A stretch of DNA of 59,623 bases from Amanita rubescens. Lineage: Eukaryota > Basidiomycota > Agaricomycetes > Agaricales > Amanitaceae. Position numbers and translations under genes: made by a program. Below the pieces are notes generated by a model. That model searched no databases and was not told the origin of the DNA. It worked only from the letters and a program-made list of their open reading frames with translations. The first letter of the stretch is position 1; each line of letters begins with the position of its first letter. Positions 44,347 to 57,592 of this stretch are shown one piece after another. The stretch lies in contig WION01000318.1 in NCBI GenBank assembly GCA_015039365.1, positions 1 through 59,623 on the forward strand, given 5' to 3'.

Positions 44347-47097
44347 ATGGCAAAATCAAAGAAAAGGGAAGATTTAATTCGAAGTCATGTGCGTTTAAGT
44401 TTTGAATGGCATGCCGCACATCATTATACTTATTTGCACGTACGGCAGCGATTGCTGTTACGCTCGTGTTTCGGGTCTGGGCTGGTTGTCGTTGACTGGA
44501 AGGGTGAGAGGTATGGTCCTACGTAGCTTTCAACTGGCTATGACTTTAGCTAATGTCGGATATTGTAGAGAACGCTTCTTGCACCGTCTCTTCCCGTTCT
44601 AAGTTTGTCTGGACTTGTGCTCTGGCTTAGCATTGATGACAGAATCAATTGTTGATAAATTAGAATGCAGTGCTAGCTGGTTCAGGAACGACGTTCTTGG
44701 CACCAACACATAAGAGGAGAAGATTTCCGACGGGCGTACCCACCCCCCTCCTTCGTGCTCATGGTTCTTCCCCACGTAGTGCTGAGTATGAAGCCATGCC
44801 TTTTCGTTCTGAGCATCAGAAGCTGAACAAGATAAACTTAGAATTCACCAGAGACTTTGTCGGACCAAGTCGCGTCCCGCCTCCTTCTTACCGACATGCA
44901 GTACCTTCGGCCCCTTGGCCTTGGATAGATGTACGGGATGGTTAGTATGGTGTCGTCAGAGGCTTAAATTGACTAATTATCACCAGGTGTCGATCAGGGG
45001 CAACTAAACTCAGAGGAACCACCAGTGCCCGATGATTGTGACCACACGGAGTGCAATGGCGCTTGCTGGAAAAACTACCCTCAGTCTCGCTTTCCCAACT
45101 GGACATTGAACCAAGTGAAGAAAAGCAAAATTGATGACGCTATTACGGAGTACGACCGCACCAAGAAATGCGTGATATTCAAGCTAGACGTTGATAAGGA
45201 GGGTATATTTCATGATGGTGGAACAATGGATATGAACGACTCAAATGATGTTACGGCGTTGGACAAGGAGTGGGATCGGTTCAAGGCTGATAACGTTCGT
45301 TTTTTTCCCTTTTTTTCGAGCCGATAGAAAGAAATAACCCTTTTGTAGCAAAAACCGAAAATGAGAGTGAGGGCATTATTTGTGGAGAATATGACGGGGC
45401 CCGCTCTGCGCATGCTTGGCGGAAAGTAGGCCAATCTTCACTATATTCCTTCTAATCCCAATGCCGCCGATCCCCACAGGTATAACATTGAGCCGGTCTT
45501 CTTCTCTTCGTCATTGAACTGGATCCCCTCGCACTTTCAGGAGGATTTACGACACGGCGTTGGCGATCGTGCGTGGTATCGGTTATTTGCCTGATCTTGT
45601 TCTGAATACTTTTAGACATATCAATTATCCTTCCTTTCGTACAGTCGCTAAATGCAGAGAATATATCGCCTGTTATGCACGGTATTCCAGGTCTCGGAAG
45701 ATTGTGTAAGTCGTCTCTTTTACTACTCGCCCATGAGAAGTTAAGTATCGTTGAATGATTAGTTTCGCAAATGATCGACATACATGCGCCGTTAAGACTC
45801 GAGTCAAGTGAGCCACGGTTTATACCTAGAATATATGATGAGACTGATCATGTTGTAGATAATAGAACACTCATTTTAGATCTCCTCTCGGTACATCTAG
45901 TTCGCAATATTGCAGGGAATACTATGATTTCATTCCATGCAAATTTCGGTCTCCCTACTACAAGAGCATTTTATCTATATGAAAGGCTACAATATGCTGG
46001 TCCGTCGAATGTGGTTACGTCATGCTATGGTTTACCCGCTCGATAGGTCGCAACGTCTATTGGCAAAGGATGCTGAGACAAACTGACGATCCGACATTCC
46101 TCCTATTGATCGTCATCTGGCATGCGATGTACGCATGGGATGAAGCCTTCCAGCGTCTCTATGAGCATATATGCGTGGTGGTAAGTGTTATACATTAGCA
46201 TGGGCGATTATGCTCTGACCCTGGTTATATCTAGGAAATGGGTGTGATCCAGATATCATCTAGAGATACGGATGGGCTGCACGTCATCCGCGCACATCTT
46301 CTACAGTATTCTTCTTTATTAGTTGCGTTTAAGAGGACTGTCACCTTCATCTTAAACACTCCGAACCCTGCTCTTACTCACGCTCAAAAAAGTAAATCTG
46401 ATCCTTTGCTTCGCAGGGAGTGTGCAACTTTGCTAGAACAGATCGAACGGCTAGATAGAGAGTGTTCAAGGCAAGACAGACGGTTGAAGGACATCGTTGA
46501 TCTCGTGAGTATTTTCCACTGACCTAATTCCCAATGGACTGGATGACGATCCACCTGAAGATCGACAGTAAAACCACGCTAAGGATGACAGAGGCTACGG
46601 TCAGCGATAGTGGTGGTAAGTCTCGGTATTACCAGCTCCTTTGAATTGGATATCAATTAATATAACATAGCTGTAAGTATTCGAATCTGTACGAAGAAAT
46701 AAGCAGGGTTCGACGTTGACCGTCAAATTAGATGAAGCAAATAGGCTATATTACTATGCAAATAGCCTATCTTACCATGGTTTTCCTCCCAGCAACGTTT
46801 ATAGCGGTATGCTCTCCCTCCTACGTGCCGGCCTCGCCCATTGACATTACCAAGGGCATATTTGGCATGCACGTGCAAGGAATTGACTCTGGGCGAGCCA
46901 CTTTATCACAATACTTCGAAACGACGGTTGCTCTGACGGGGATAACCGTTTGGATCCTCGTTGCCTTGTTAAACAGGGAAATGTCGTTCTGGCAAAGGGT
47001 TGGGTGGCCGGTCTACTTTATCTACTACGCGATCGAGAAGGTTAGGAAATCAGAAAGGTTCAAGGACGAACGAATGTTGCCGAGGTTCAGTCGCTGA
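44347..47097 (+). CDS. CorA-like Mg2+ transporter-type protein
   Basis: I read 13 exons: 44347-44388 (uncertain), 44664-44940, 44987-45294, 45349-45425, 45480-45568, 45616-45705, 45763-45999, 46047-46180, 46235-46504, 46561-46615, 46671-46672, 46732-46806, 46855-47097; about 632 residues. The N-terminal half has a Cys-rich patch (CDHTECNGACW). The middle has the family sequences RALFVENMTGPALRMLGGK, FFSSSLNWIPSHFQEDL and VYWQRMLRQTDDPTFLLLIV. Two C-terminal membrane helices follow (YLTMVFLPATFIA and VALTGITVWILVALL) with GMH between them in place of the CorA GMN motif. Transport may be altered or lost, as in many fungal members. The 2-nt exon is required by phase (see findings). 5' end uncertain because intron 1 would be 275 nt. 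Confidence 0.72.
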
Positions 47098-47380
47098 GAT
47101 AGGACGAGATAAGACTTCACTAGTCCCTCACAGGCCTTAGTCTTTTTTTGTATGTGCAGATTGTTGTATCTATATTCCGAGGTAGTGTTGCGCACCATGA
47201 CATTTGAACTTCGAATGTTCAACTGAACGTGACGCGTGACTGGGTACTTACGAGTCAGGAATGGGCGGTCGACTAACAGAGATAAAAACAGGAGCTTAGT
47301 ACGTTGAAAAAAGGACGGTCCTGCCATACACTTTGATAAGTGGGTCTTTGCAACTCGCTATTCCAGCTTCCAGCCACGGC

Positions 47381-49552
47381 TTACATAACCCTCGTCAACA
47401 TTCTTCCAGATTTTGCCGTTACTACATCTTCTGGGTTCTCCTCTCGAATCTGGAACTGGGGAACCTCCTCCAGAGAGAGCCTCTGCTTATATTCACAAAC
47501 CATTCGATCCCCCTGCTCTTCCGCATCCGCTCCCGTTACCAACACAGCCGCACATACCACCAGTTCCAATGGCCGTGGTAGTTTCATCATGAGTAACGCG
47601 TTGCAGGAATATTCGCTTCCAGGGTTGTCTGGAATCGGTACCCTGGCTTTGTAGTAGCAATTTTTCGACGCGTCAAACAGAAACCACTGAACGTCATTCC
47701 GGACTGACTTGAGCCCAAAGCAAACGGCTGCGTACTCCGCAAGAAGGCCGTTCGGCGTACAAATGGCGTCGTATTCGCCTGAGATGGCCATAAAAGACCC
47801 TCCCTTTTGCACCAGAGCCTGCGGCGCCCAGAAGAAGCCAGGGACCTTGAGCTTCGGCCCGGACATAAATATGACATTAGGTGGGAGTTTTTCAACCTGA
47901 AGCAGAAAAGTTCTCATCCGCTCATGTGGAGGTAGGTTTATCAACTCTCGTGCATCGACATTCGCCAAACCGGCAATGGCCAGCGTCTCGTCTTCAGCCC
48001 TACTCGTCGTCCTCCACACTAGGGAACGCACTATATCACCGATTCTAAATGCTCCGGAATCCATGCGGAGGGAACGTTGGTATTTAGTCAGTCGGAAGAT
48101 CTCGCTACACAGGTTTGTCAAGAGACAGTCGGTAAGATCTTCTCCGACAGGAATCAGATCATCGATGTTCTTCAGGCCATCCGCAAAAGCAAACATAAGG
48201 CAGCGGGCTAACAAGCCTTCTTGCAAAGTCCAAAGGCGATGCATCCATCCGCACGATAGGATGGAAAGCAGTTCTTCCTCCAAAGGGGCAGATACCGAAC
48301 AGTGTCGGATCCCAGAATCCAGTACAAGCGTTGCACTCGCATCTCTGTAAGTTTTCGCCATGAGACCAATCGCCCGCTTCCGCAACTCTCGCTTTTCGGG
48401 GACGCACAGCGAATCCATCCAGAATGCACCCGTGTCGCTAGATAGTATTTGTTTCACCTTTTTTGAAAGACCCTGAATCTGACATGTCGGAAGCCCGCCC
48501 TCTGTCGTACTCCCCAACCCATCTGCCCAGACATGAGATATTGCGACGTAAGAAATCTCGGACGCTCGAAGAACTAAGAGCTCATTCTTCATTGAGTCGT
48601 ATTGTACAACGGGAATCTCTCCCAATTGTAGGGCCTGTAGGACTGCCTCTAACGGAGGTTTTATGAACGGACATTCGCACGAAGGCACCACATGCCTATT
48701 GCGATACGTGCTAGTGTCGATATTATCGATAACACACGCTGCCGCACTGCATTTTGCATGACCGTCACTGCCATCACGGACGAAGGGGCTCTTTGTGCTT
48801 GCGTAACCCAAAGCACAAATCCCACTGCTGCCAACAACCCTAGTGACGAACGGGCACCATCCACTTTGAATCATGTCTTTCTGATGAAGATCGGCGACAC
48901 CATCTATGAACGACCAGGAGAGGCCCTGTCGGGGCACGTATGGGAACATTCGCTTCGAAGACGTCAGAGCTTCTCCGATGGCGGCAATTGCTAGTAGAAT
49001 TGAAAAATGAGAATCTTGAGGAATATGGTCCAGCCGAAAACGGCTCAGACTGGGTTGTGTGACTTCGAGAAAGAGTAAACGGTTCGCGAATGATAATGTT
49101 TCTTCGACGCGCTCCGCCCACTGACGGCATTTATTGATATCGGTCCGGGCGAGTTGTCGTATCCGATAACGCCAGTCGGCTAGCAGGTTCGGGAGGTGGT
49201 CGTCGACAAGGACTGTACATCCGTCTTTATTTGATAGAAGGATACTTTCGGAAAGCTTTGTCTCCATGACTGCCTCCAAAAGCCCAAACGTGAGATGACT
49301 TTGAGCAGAGGCAGCACTTTCTTCGCTGGTGGCGGTCCGACTTTTGAGATAGTCCTTGAATGATAATAGAGGGTACCCATCGTGCTTTCCCCCTAACCAA
49401 GGCGTAGGCTTAAAGGTGTGTCGGTGAACTGCGGGTGCAAGAGGGGGTCTAGGAAGGTGTGAAGGTGATAAAGGATGCTCTATATATCATTAGTGAATTT
49501 CAAATTAAGGCGAAGAATGTCTTGATCACGTACCAGCGCACTCGGATGACAT
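47381..49552 (-). CDS. HET-domain (heterokaryon incompatibility) protein
   Basis: Two exons: 49552-49534 (MSSECA) and 49479-47381; 705 residues. The HET domain spans roughly residues 315-450: SYVAISHVWADGLGS, QIQGLSKKVKQIL, AFWMDSLCVPEKRELRKRAI, MAKTYRDASATLVLDSGI. The N-terminal block ends LTFGLLEAVMETKLSES and is typical of basidiomycete HET proteins. HET domains trigger cell death upon non-self recognition in ascomycetes; in mushrooms their role is largely untested. No NACHT or repeat domain is attached. The long uninterrupted second exon is characteristic. Confidence 0.87.
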
Positions 49553-50494
49553 AGGAGCAAAAAGATGGAGTAATATTTATCGCCTAGGCAGGTAGCGTTA
49601 AGTTGGCGGGTTTGGAGTAGAGGTGAGCTTCGCTACCTGTCTTCGATATTTTGAGTGTCCGAACATGGCCGACTCAGCTTGCTAAACTTGTTGGAATCAC
49701 GCCGCATTAGTTCCGGGACGAGGGGAGGAAGGTGGTCTGGACACTGCAAATGAGCCACAGTATTAATCAATATTCTGTTGAAACAAGTCACCAGTTGTTC
49801 CCAGTAAGTTCGACAATATTCTCCAAATGCCTACTCGTTTGATGTTGATACCTTAGTACACGTTTAGACGCATCGGCTGAAGCAAAATTATCGCACAGCC
49901 CTGGACCAATCTGATCGATGTGGACTCATGGCACCGTCAACTTGCTCAAGACTCGGATACGATGCAGACTCCTGCCCAGTCTCCCGGAGCGGCGCTGATG
50001 CTTGACGATGTTATGTTCACATTGAAAGGCTCAAACTCTGGGATCTCCGGCTTACCCTCTTCCGAGAAGTCCAAAATACAACTTCAACACTACCACGATC
50101 ATGCCGCTCTGCGCAAATGAGCTGGTAGGTACCATTCAAATATACATTACCTCCCAACGTCTTTGTTTCCAGTCGGTTTAACGTAAATCGTTATTTCCAA
50201 AACTCCTCAGCAAAATCTTCGATGTCACGGCCACGTAGACCAAAATTATTACGCTGTGCAAGAGGTCAAATGTCCAGATGATGTTGTAAGCACCCTGCTC
50301 CTTGACGACGAAGTGACGCCTTCAACGTCTTGTAACTGAAAGGTTTTAGTGAATTGCGCTCATCGATGACCGATTTCCTCTGCAACGGTGCAGCCGCTTA
50401 GAAATTTAATGTATCGGAAGCCACAATTCCAATTGGTAACTCAGTGCTAGTACTGCGCATATAATCCTCTTTCGACAAGTCATCCAAACACCTA
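49553..50494. other. Intergenic, no gene recognised
   Basis: Upstream region of the HET gene. One weak open frame (49920-50120, plus) without motifs; nothing else. Confidence 0.4.
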
Positions 50495-50998
50495 TCAAGT
50501 TTTCCCTCCGACCACATGTGGCACCAAGACTATCATGTAGCGTGGATATTGTCTATTTGAGAGGTTCTCCGCAAATGCGCATAACCTGCCGTCATCGTAG
50601 AGACGCATAACTTCTTGGATGACGTCTTTATCCTTCGCATTTGGAAAAAACCCTCTGATCATGGCATCACGTTCAGCGCCATATCCGTCTGTCAATCGAT
50701 ATAAAGGATCAAGCAAGGGTGTGCCTCCCATTAGAACGTCCCGCTGATCGTAAATCACCTCAAGTTCGCTCGAGCCAAATACAAGATTGTGGCCAAGTAG
50801 TGTTTTAAGTTCTGCAATTGTTTTGGGGGTGGCTCGTTTCTACGAAAAACTAGTTAGTGGCTGGGACGTTAAGAGGTACGAGGTAGCATGGGACGATACT
50901 GAGATGGTTTGAATATCGTTGTTATACCTAGGGAGCAATGGTAAGGCACATGCTGTGGAGATGAAGACGAGGAGGATGGAAATGATAGAGAGTCGCAT
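50495..50998 (-). CDS. Small secreted protein with signal peptide and Kex2-type site
   Basis: Two exons: 50998-50900 and 50839-50495; 147 residues. Residues 1-18 form a clear signal peptide (MRLSIISILLVFISTACA) with an AXA-like cleavage site. The intron has a GTATCG donor and a CTAAC branch before TCGTAG. The first resid­ues after it are KR, so a short propeptide of about 15 residues could be removed by Kex2. The mature part (AELKTLLGHNLVFGSSELEV, later YPRYMIVLVPHVVGG) has no cysteine pairs beyond one Cys and no known family. The role is unknown; it could be a secreted effector or cell-surface factor. Confidence 0.6.
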
Positions 50999-52109
50999 GT
51001 TGTGAGTCTTTCAAAGTTCGTTCTGAGGGCCAGCCTGGGTTGAATAAAGGGAAACTGTTCGCCTTTAAGCTGAAGACCCTGCTCCGCTCCGGGTTTCGGC
51101 ATATGACAGCACATGGCGCGTTGTCTTGAATCGTTGACATGATCATGATGCGACGACAGCGAAACGACCAAACTTCTCACTTCACGGTTAAAAATAGTGT
51201 AGCATGAGTGTTAACAGGTCGCCTGGATCGTGATCTTACACAGCCGGTATTGTTACGGATTGTTACTGTCGTTCAGTCCATTTCCAGCGAATTCCGCGTG
51301 ATTGAACAGGCCGGAATGCCTCAGGCGCAACAGATCCGTTCGGTCAAGGGCAGCAAGGTTTCTTTGAGAATTCAAAAATGTACCTCCAGGCGGTACGACG
51401 TGGAGGGGATTCATTCACGTATATCTATATCGTTAATCTTTGAAATTTCCGTTTGCATAGTCAGTAAGAGCAGAACGTGCCACAAGTTAACGAACGTTCA
51501 TTCATTTTCGACGCGACATCGAGTGATCCTTGGCTATCCTGGGACGTAAGACGTTGATCTGGAGGTGTCATGGACTTGACTCGAGCAGAATGGAATAAGA
51601 TCCCGGGCAATATCACGACTCTCCAAAATTGGATTTTCATCGCGAATCTCGCGAAAGATCCAATAAGAATATCCTGACGCTTGTCGATGTAATCAGGCGG
51701 GAGACAGCGCCGATGTGGAGTTTATAAACGTTGAGGCCGCATTTGGGTGGTGGATGGGCGGGGTGGATCAAGGTGTTGGCGGCAGCGTGAATGAAGGATT
51801 TGAGGCCTGCGGAAGAGGGTCAGGGTATATACAAAACGGGATGAACACACCTTCGTAAGTACTGGACCCTTCTGTCCGTCTCCATTGTTTTCCACTCGCG
51901 CCGTATAGCGTGAACAGCCCACATGTCTCATCCTTTGCCTGATAGGACGTTATGTAGTCGACACATTCATATAACGAGAAGAGGGGTGTTCAGAGCCGAA
52001 ATCACAGCGCTGGCGAGGTGATTTCTCCTTTCGCCTTATCCTCCACATACCAGGCCGTGGTGGATGTTGGCAGCGTATGCTTCATACAAATACCTCTTGA
52101 ATTAGTATA
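50999..52109. other. Intergenic, no gene recognised
   Basis: Upstream region of the secreted-protein gene and sequence beyond the phosphomannomutase fragment. Short frames only; the C-terminal half of phosphomannomutase is not found here. Confidence 0.4.
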
Positions 52110-52548
52110 TCCAAATCCGCAGTATAACTTAACCAGCACCTTATACCTATCCTCGCCGAAGAATTCGATCAAGGGCTGAGATTCCAATTTCCGACTTATA
52201 CACCGTCAACCCATTGTTCGCAAATGCGTAGTCAAAATCCTGGATGGCTAGCGGAAGATGACACGATTACCAAACCTGCAATTGATCAACGAGAATCTAA
52301 ATGATGCACCGCACCATCGCTACCCCCTACTGACAGCTGTTCCGAGATTTTGACCATATCTGACCCTCCAACAAACCCGGTCATAAACTGTTTGCGTAGA
52401 GCGCGCAAAGTATACGTAGATGAGATGCCACCTGGGTAGGGTGTAAATATAGTACTAAGACCTGAATGATAACGGAATCTGACCGGAGCGCTGGCGTAAG
52501 AGTGCCGTCAACATCGAAGAGAAGGAGCTTGTCTAAGAAGGCCCCCAT
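52110..52548 (-). pseudogene. Phosphomannomutase (SEC53-type) N-terminal fragment, degenerate
   Basis: Starts at ATG 52548 with LLLFDVDGTLTPA, the HAD nucleophile motif of phosphomannomutase (mannose-6-phosphate to mannose-1-phosphate, GDP-mannose supply). Further matches: FMTGFVGGSDMVKISEQL, then IQDFDYAFANNGLTVYKS, then SQPLIEFFGEDRYKVLVKLY in another frame. Introns are still recognisable between them. The rest of the enzyme (about the last 150 residues) is absent and frames disagree, so it is a pseudogene fragment. A functional SEC53 is presumably elsewhere in the genome. 52549-52853 shows nothing else. Confidence 0.72.
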
Positions 52549-52853
52549 ACGAAAATGGGGGTGTTCAGGCTACCGTACTTGTGGGGACAGGTACGATGGC
52601 GAGGGGCAACAGAGTAACTGGGACCAAAGAGCGTGCTCGAGATTAAAGCACCATGGCCCATACCAGCTATGAATACTCTAGGATAGCACAGAGTGTGATC
52701 AGATGCTGACATCTTTGTGCAAGGTGTTGAGAGATAAAATGTGCAGGTTAATGACTTAAGTAAGCATCAAATCGTATTAACTTGATACTACTACATGACA
52801 CTTCACGCTTTATAGACAACCGCCAACAACGATCCAAACATTTTCCGGAGACG

Positions 52854-54445
52854 TTAGAAGCATTCTAACCCCCAGAGTGAGAACGTGTCAGCCAGATCGA
52901 GGGAATGCTACATACTGCGGTGAACAATTCCAGGACCAGACTCGTCGTACTCTTGCTTGGAGCACCATAAGTTCTGGAAGGTGCTGAGGGACGCCAAGAT
53001 AGAGCCACCGATCCAGACAGAGTATTTACGCTCGGGGGGAGCAACGATCTTCACCTGTAGATACCATTAGCTTATGCCGACGACTCAAATGACGTCCAGT
53101 AACTCGCCTTCACGCTAGAGGGTGCCAAAGCCACAAGTTCCTTCTGCATTCTGTCGGCAATACCGGGGAACATCGTCGTTCCCCCGGAGAGAACGACATT
53201 TCCATAGAGGTCGCGACGAATATCCAAGTCACATTTGAAGATCGAGTTGTACCTACATGGCAGTAAGTTGGTATAGGTGCAAGAGATTGTAGACAAACGC
53301 ACGTGGTCTCATGAATACCAGCAGCTTCGAGACCGAGGAACGCAGGTTGGAAAAGCGCCTCGGGGGCACGGAAGCTAAGACAGGCTCAGATGGTTTAGCT
53401 GTAGAGCATGTAATACACACCGCTCATTGCTGATGGTGATGATCTGACCGTCGGGCAGCTCGTACGACTTTTCAAGCGCAGATGATTGGGCAGCTGTCTG
53501 CAGTTCCGACTCAAAGTCGAGCGCAACATAGCAAAGCTTCTCCTTGATATCACGAACGATTTCGAGTTCCGCCGTCGTTCGGAAGGGATAACCGCGTTCC
53601 ATGAGGTTCTTGGCCAGATAATCCGTCAAATCACGACCAGCGAGATCAATGCGTTGAATCGCGTGAGTCAAAGAGAAACCCTCGTAGATCGGGACAGTGT
53701 GGGAGACACCATCTCCAGAATCCAACACAATACCAGTAGTACGACCAGAAGCATAGAGAGATAAGACAGCCTGTACGGAAACATAAAAGGCCGGAGCATT
53801 AAAAGTTTCAAACATGATCTGCGTCATCTTTTCACGGTTGGCCTTGGGGTTGAGAGGGGCCTCGGTGAGCAGAATCGGATGTTCTTCGGGAGCAACACGA
53901 AGCTCGTTGTAGAAAGTGTGGTGCCATATCTTTTCCATATCATCCCAGTTGGTGACGACACCATGCTCGATGGGATACTTGAGGGTTAAGATTCCGCGCT
54001 TCGCTTGTGCCTCGTCACTGCGAAGGCAGTAAGATCAGGAATTCGTCGGTATGTGAGCTTGAAGCGTACCCGACGTAAGACTCCTTTTGACCCATTCCTA
54101 CCATCACACCCTGATGACGAGGGCGACCAACGATGGAACTGGGGGCAATGAGCTGCGGATGCATAATATCCGATAGACTGAAGACTTACGGGAAAACGGC
54201 GCGAGGCGCATCATCACCTTCAAGAAATTCAGTACTACAGAGACAAAGTTTTGCTATTTGACATACCAGCAACTACGGAACAGGTGAGCGATGATGAACA
54301 GAAGAACACTGATGAGATACATACAACCAGCTTTGCACATGCCAGAGCCATTATCAATGACCTAGAACAAACACCGGGCGCTTAAAAAGTGCTGAACGAA
54401 CAAGGTCGAAGACAGACGTACGAGAGCTGCTACTTCGTCCTCCAT
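52854..54445 (-). CDS. Actin, divergent paralogue
   Basis: Ten exons from ATG 54445 (MEDEVAAL) to the 11-nt last exon encoding the end of HRKCF. Landmarks: 54361-54325 ([12 protein letters not shown]), a 6-nt microexon 54272-54267, [80 protein letters not shown], and [17 protein letters not shown]. The nucleotide-binding loops are kept. It differs from the neighbouring canonical actin at many otherwise conserved sites ([50 protein letters not shown]). The intron between SVK and VKIVAPPER is GC-AG (53055-53107). It is probably a functional second actin, as known for other mushrooms, rather than a pseudogene. Confidence 0.88.
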
Positions 54446-55256
54446 AGTATTACAAGAGTTGAAAGTTCAAGTTGTTGTTCTGTCGTCCATGGCGCTTGAA
54501 GAGTCAAATTTTATATGCAATTTGCGAGATGCGCAGCGTATGGTTTAGGTCTACAACGGGTGCTGCGACTCGGAACTGCGAGCTGCGGCGCTGGCGTCAA
54601 TAACGCACGCAGCGAGGGGATACTTCAAGATCTTTGTTTTAGTTGATTGTGGGCCGACTTTTGCAAAACATGGAAGGATGACCATTATTTTATCACGTGC
54701 ATGTTCAGATCGAATGAATTGAAATCTGAGGCACGTCACTGTGACGTATTCACAGCGCCCAAGTTACCGGGGAATGCACCTCCGAGTTATGTCTGCCAAC
54801 TCACTATATGTCAGCCACCCGGGGTGTTCATAACCGGTAGCACTGTCCCATCCCTGGGAGCGCCCAAGGCCCAAAAATGGAAGGTCATTGAATGGGACGC
54901 TGAGTCGCTGACTCACATGAGGATAAGGCGAATTGAACGCTGGGCATCATGTCTGTCATCCCATCTTATGTGATAAATATCAGACAGCGAGTTGCCCGAG
55001 CTACTTGTCACCAAGTCCTGCCCGTTTTTACCGCGGAAGACTCAAATTTAGTAAAGAATGTTAGCGTCGCTCCGTTCTGGATAGTAAGATATTGCTTTTA
55101 GCCAAATGTTACTGATTTATCCGCAAAAAAACATAAAAAAAGGCATTATTCTTTAGACGAAGTTGAACGATACTACATGATCTGCCCCAAGTCTGGCGGA
55201 GAAATCTAACGTTGCTGCCGACAACCGCCAGCCAGTTGCACATTTTCCACAGATGC
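54446..55256. promoter_or_regulatory. Region between the two actin genes (promoter of the divergent actin)
   Basis: Contains the upstream region of the 54445 start and the 3' flank of the second actin. There is a pyrimidine/AT-rich part near the start codon. No extra gene is seen; the open frame at 54647-54973 lacks motifs. Confidence 0.4.
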
Positions 55257-56850
<1,594 letters not shown>

Positions 56851-57592
56851 GATGAGATGTTACGAGACGATGAGCGTTGATGTTCTGTCGTCGGAGATGA
56901 ATTGAGGAATTTTATATCCAAACAGCGGGATGCGCAGCACACGCAAACAAAGCCAAAACGGTGGAGTCAGCGCAAGAACTGCAATAGCGACAATCATCAC
57001 AGCAATGCGACATACCTTTGTAAAAATGTACTACGAGAAGTCGGGCAGAGGGCTTTGCTTATCCGATGACGTGAGGGCAGGTCATTTGGCTGCACGGACC
57101 AGTATTCGGCATATCGCCGTGACCGACGTCCTGGGTAAATTATCGTGTACTTGAAATTACAGGGCAAATACTAACAAAAACATTTCGGTAGCGAACGATA
57201 GGTGAGACGGCCGTCATCGCTGCCGCATGCGATTCCAAGCACGCAAAGGACCCTTTGGATCGCAGCCAAGTTAGCGTCGATTCATTTTATTCCGAAATCG
57301 GGGTTCCAATCCTGAGTTACAGACTTGCTATAAATAGGAATCGCGTGGTTCACAGCCTGACGCTGACATCCTGGGCCTGGCACTGGTATTGACAGCAATG
57401 CATCGAGATTCAATTGGCCTATTTCGTCCATACCTGGGAACAAGTTGCGTCGCGTTATTCGGCGACAGGCCGAACTCCCTGTCTCATTAGTACGCGCCCG
57501 TGATTGCGTTACCGGTACTGTCTCATCCGTGGCATTCTCGACGTCTATTTAGACACACATTTCAGACACGGTTTCGCAAGTCCCCCTTCACC
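56851..57592. promoter_or_regulatory. Divergent promoter region between actin and the P450 gene
   Basis: 742 bp separate the actin start (minus) from the P450 start (plus). A TATAAAT-like element lies at about 57330, some 260 bp upstream of the P450 ATG. No gene is visible. Confidence 0.4.
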
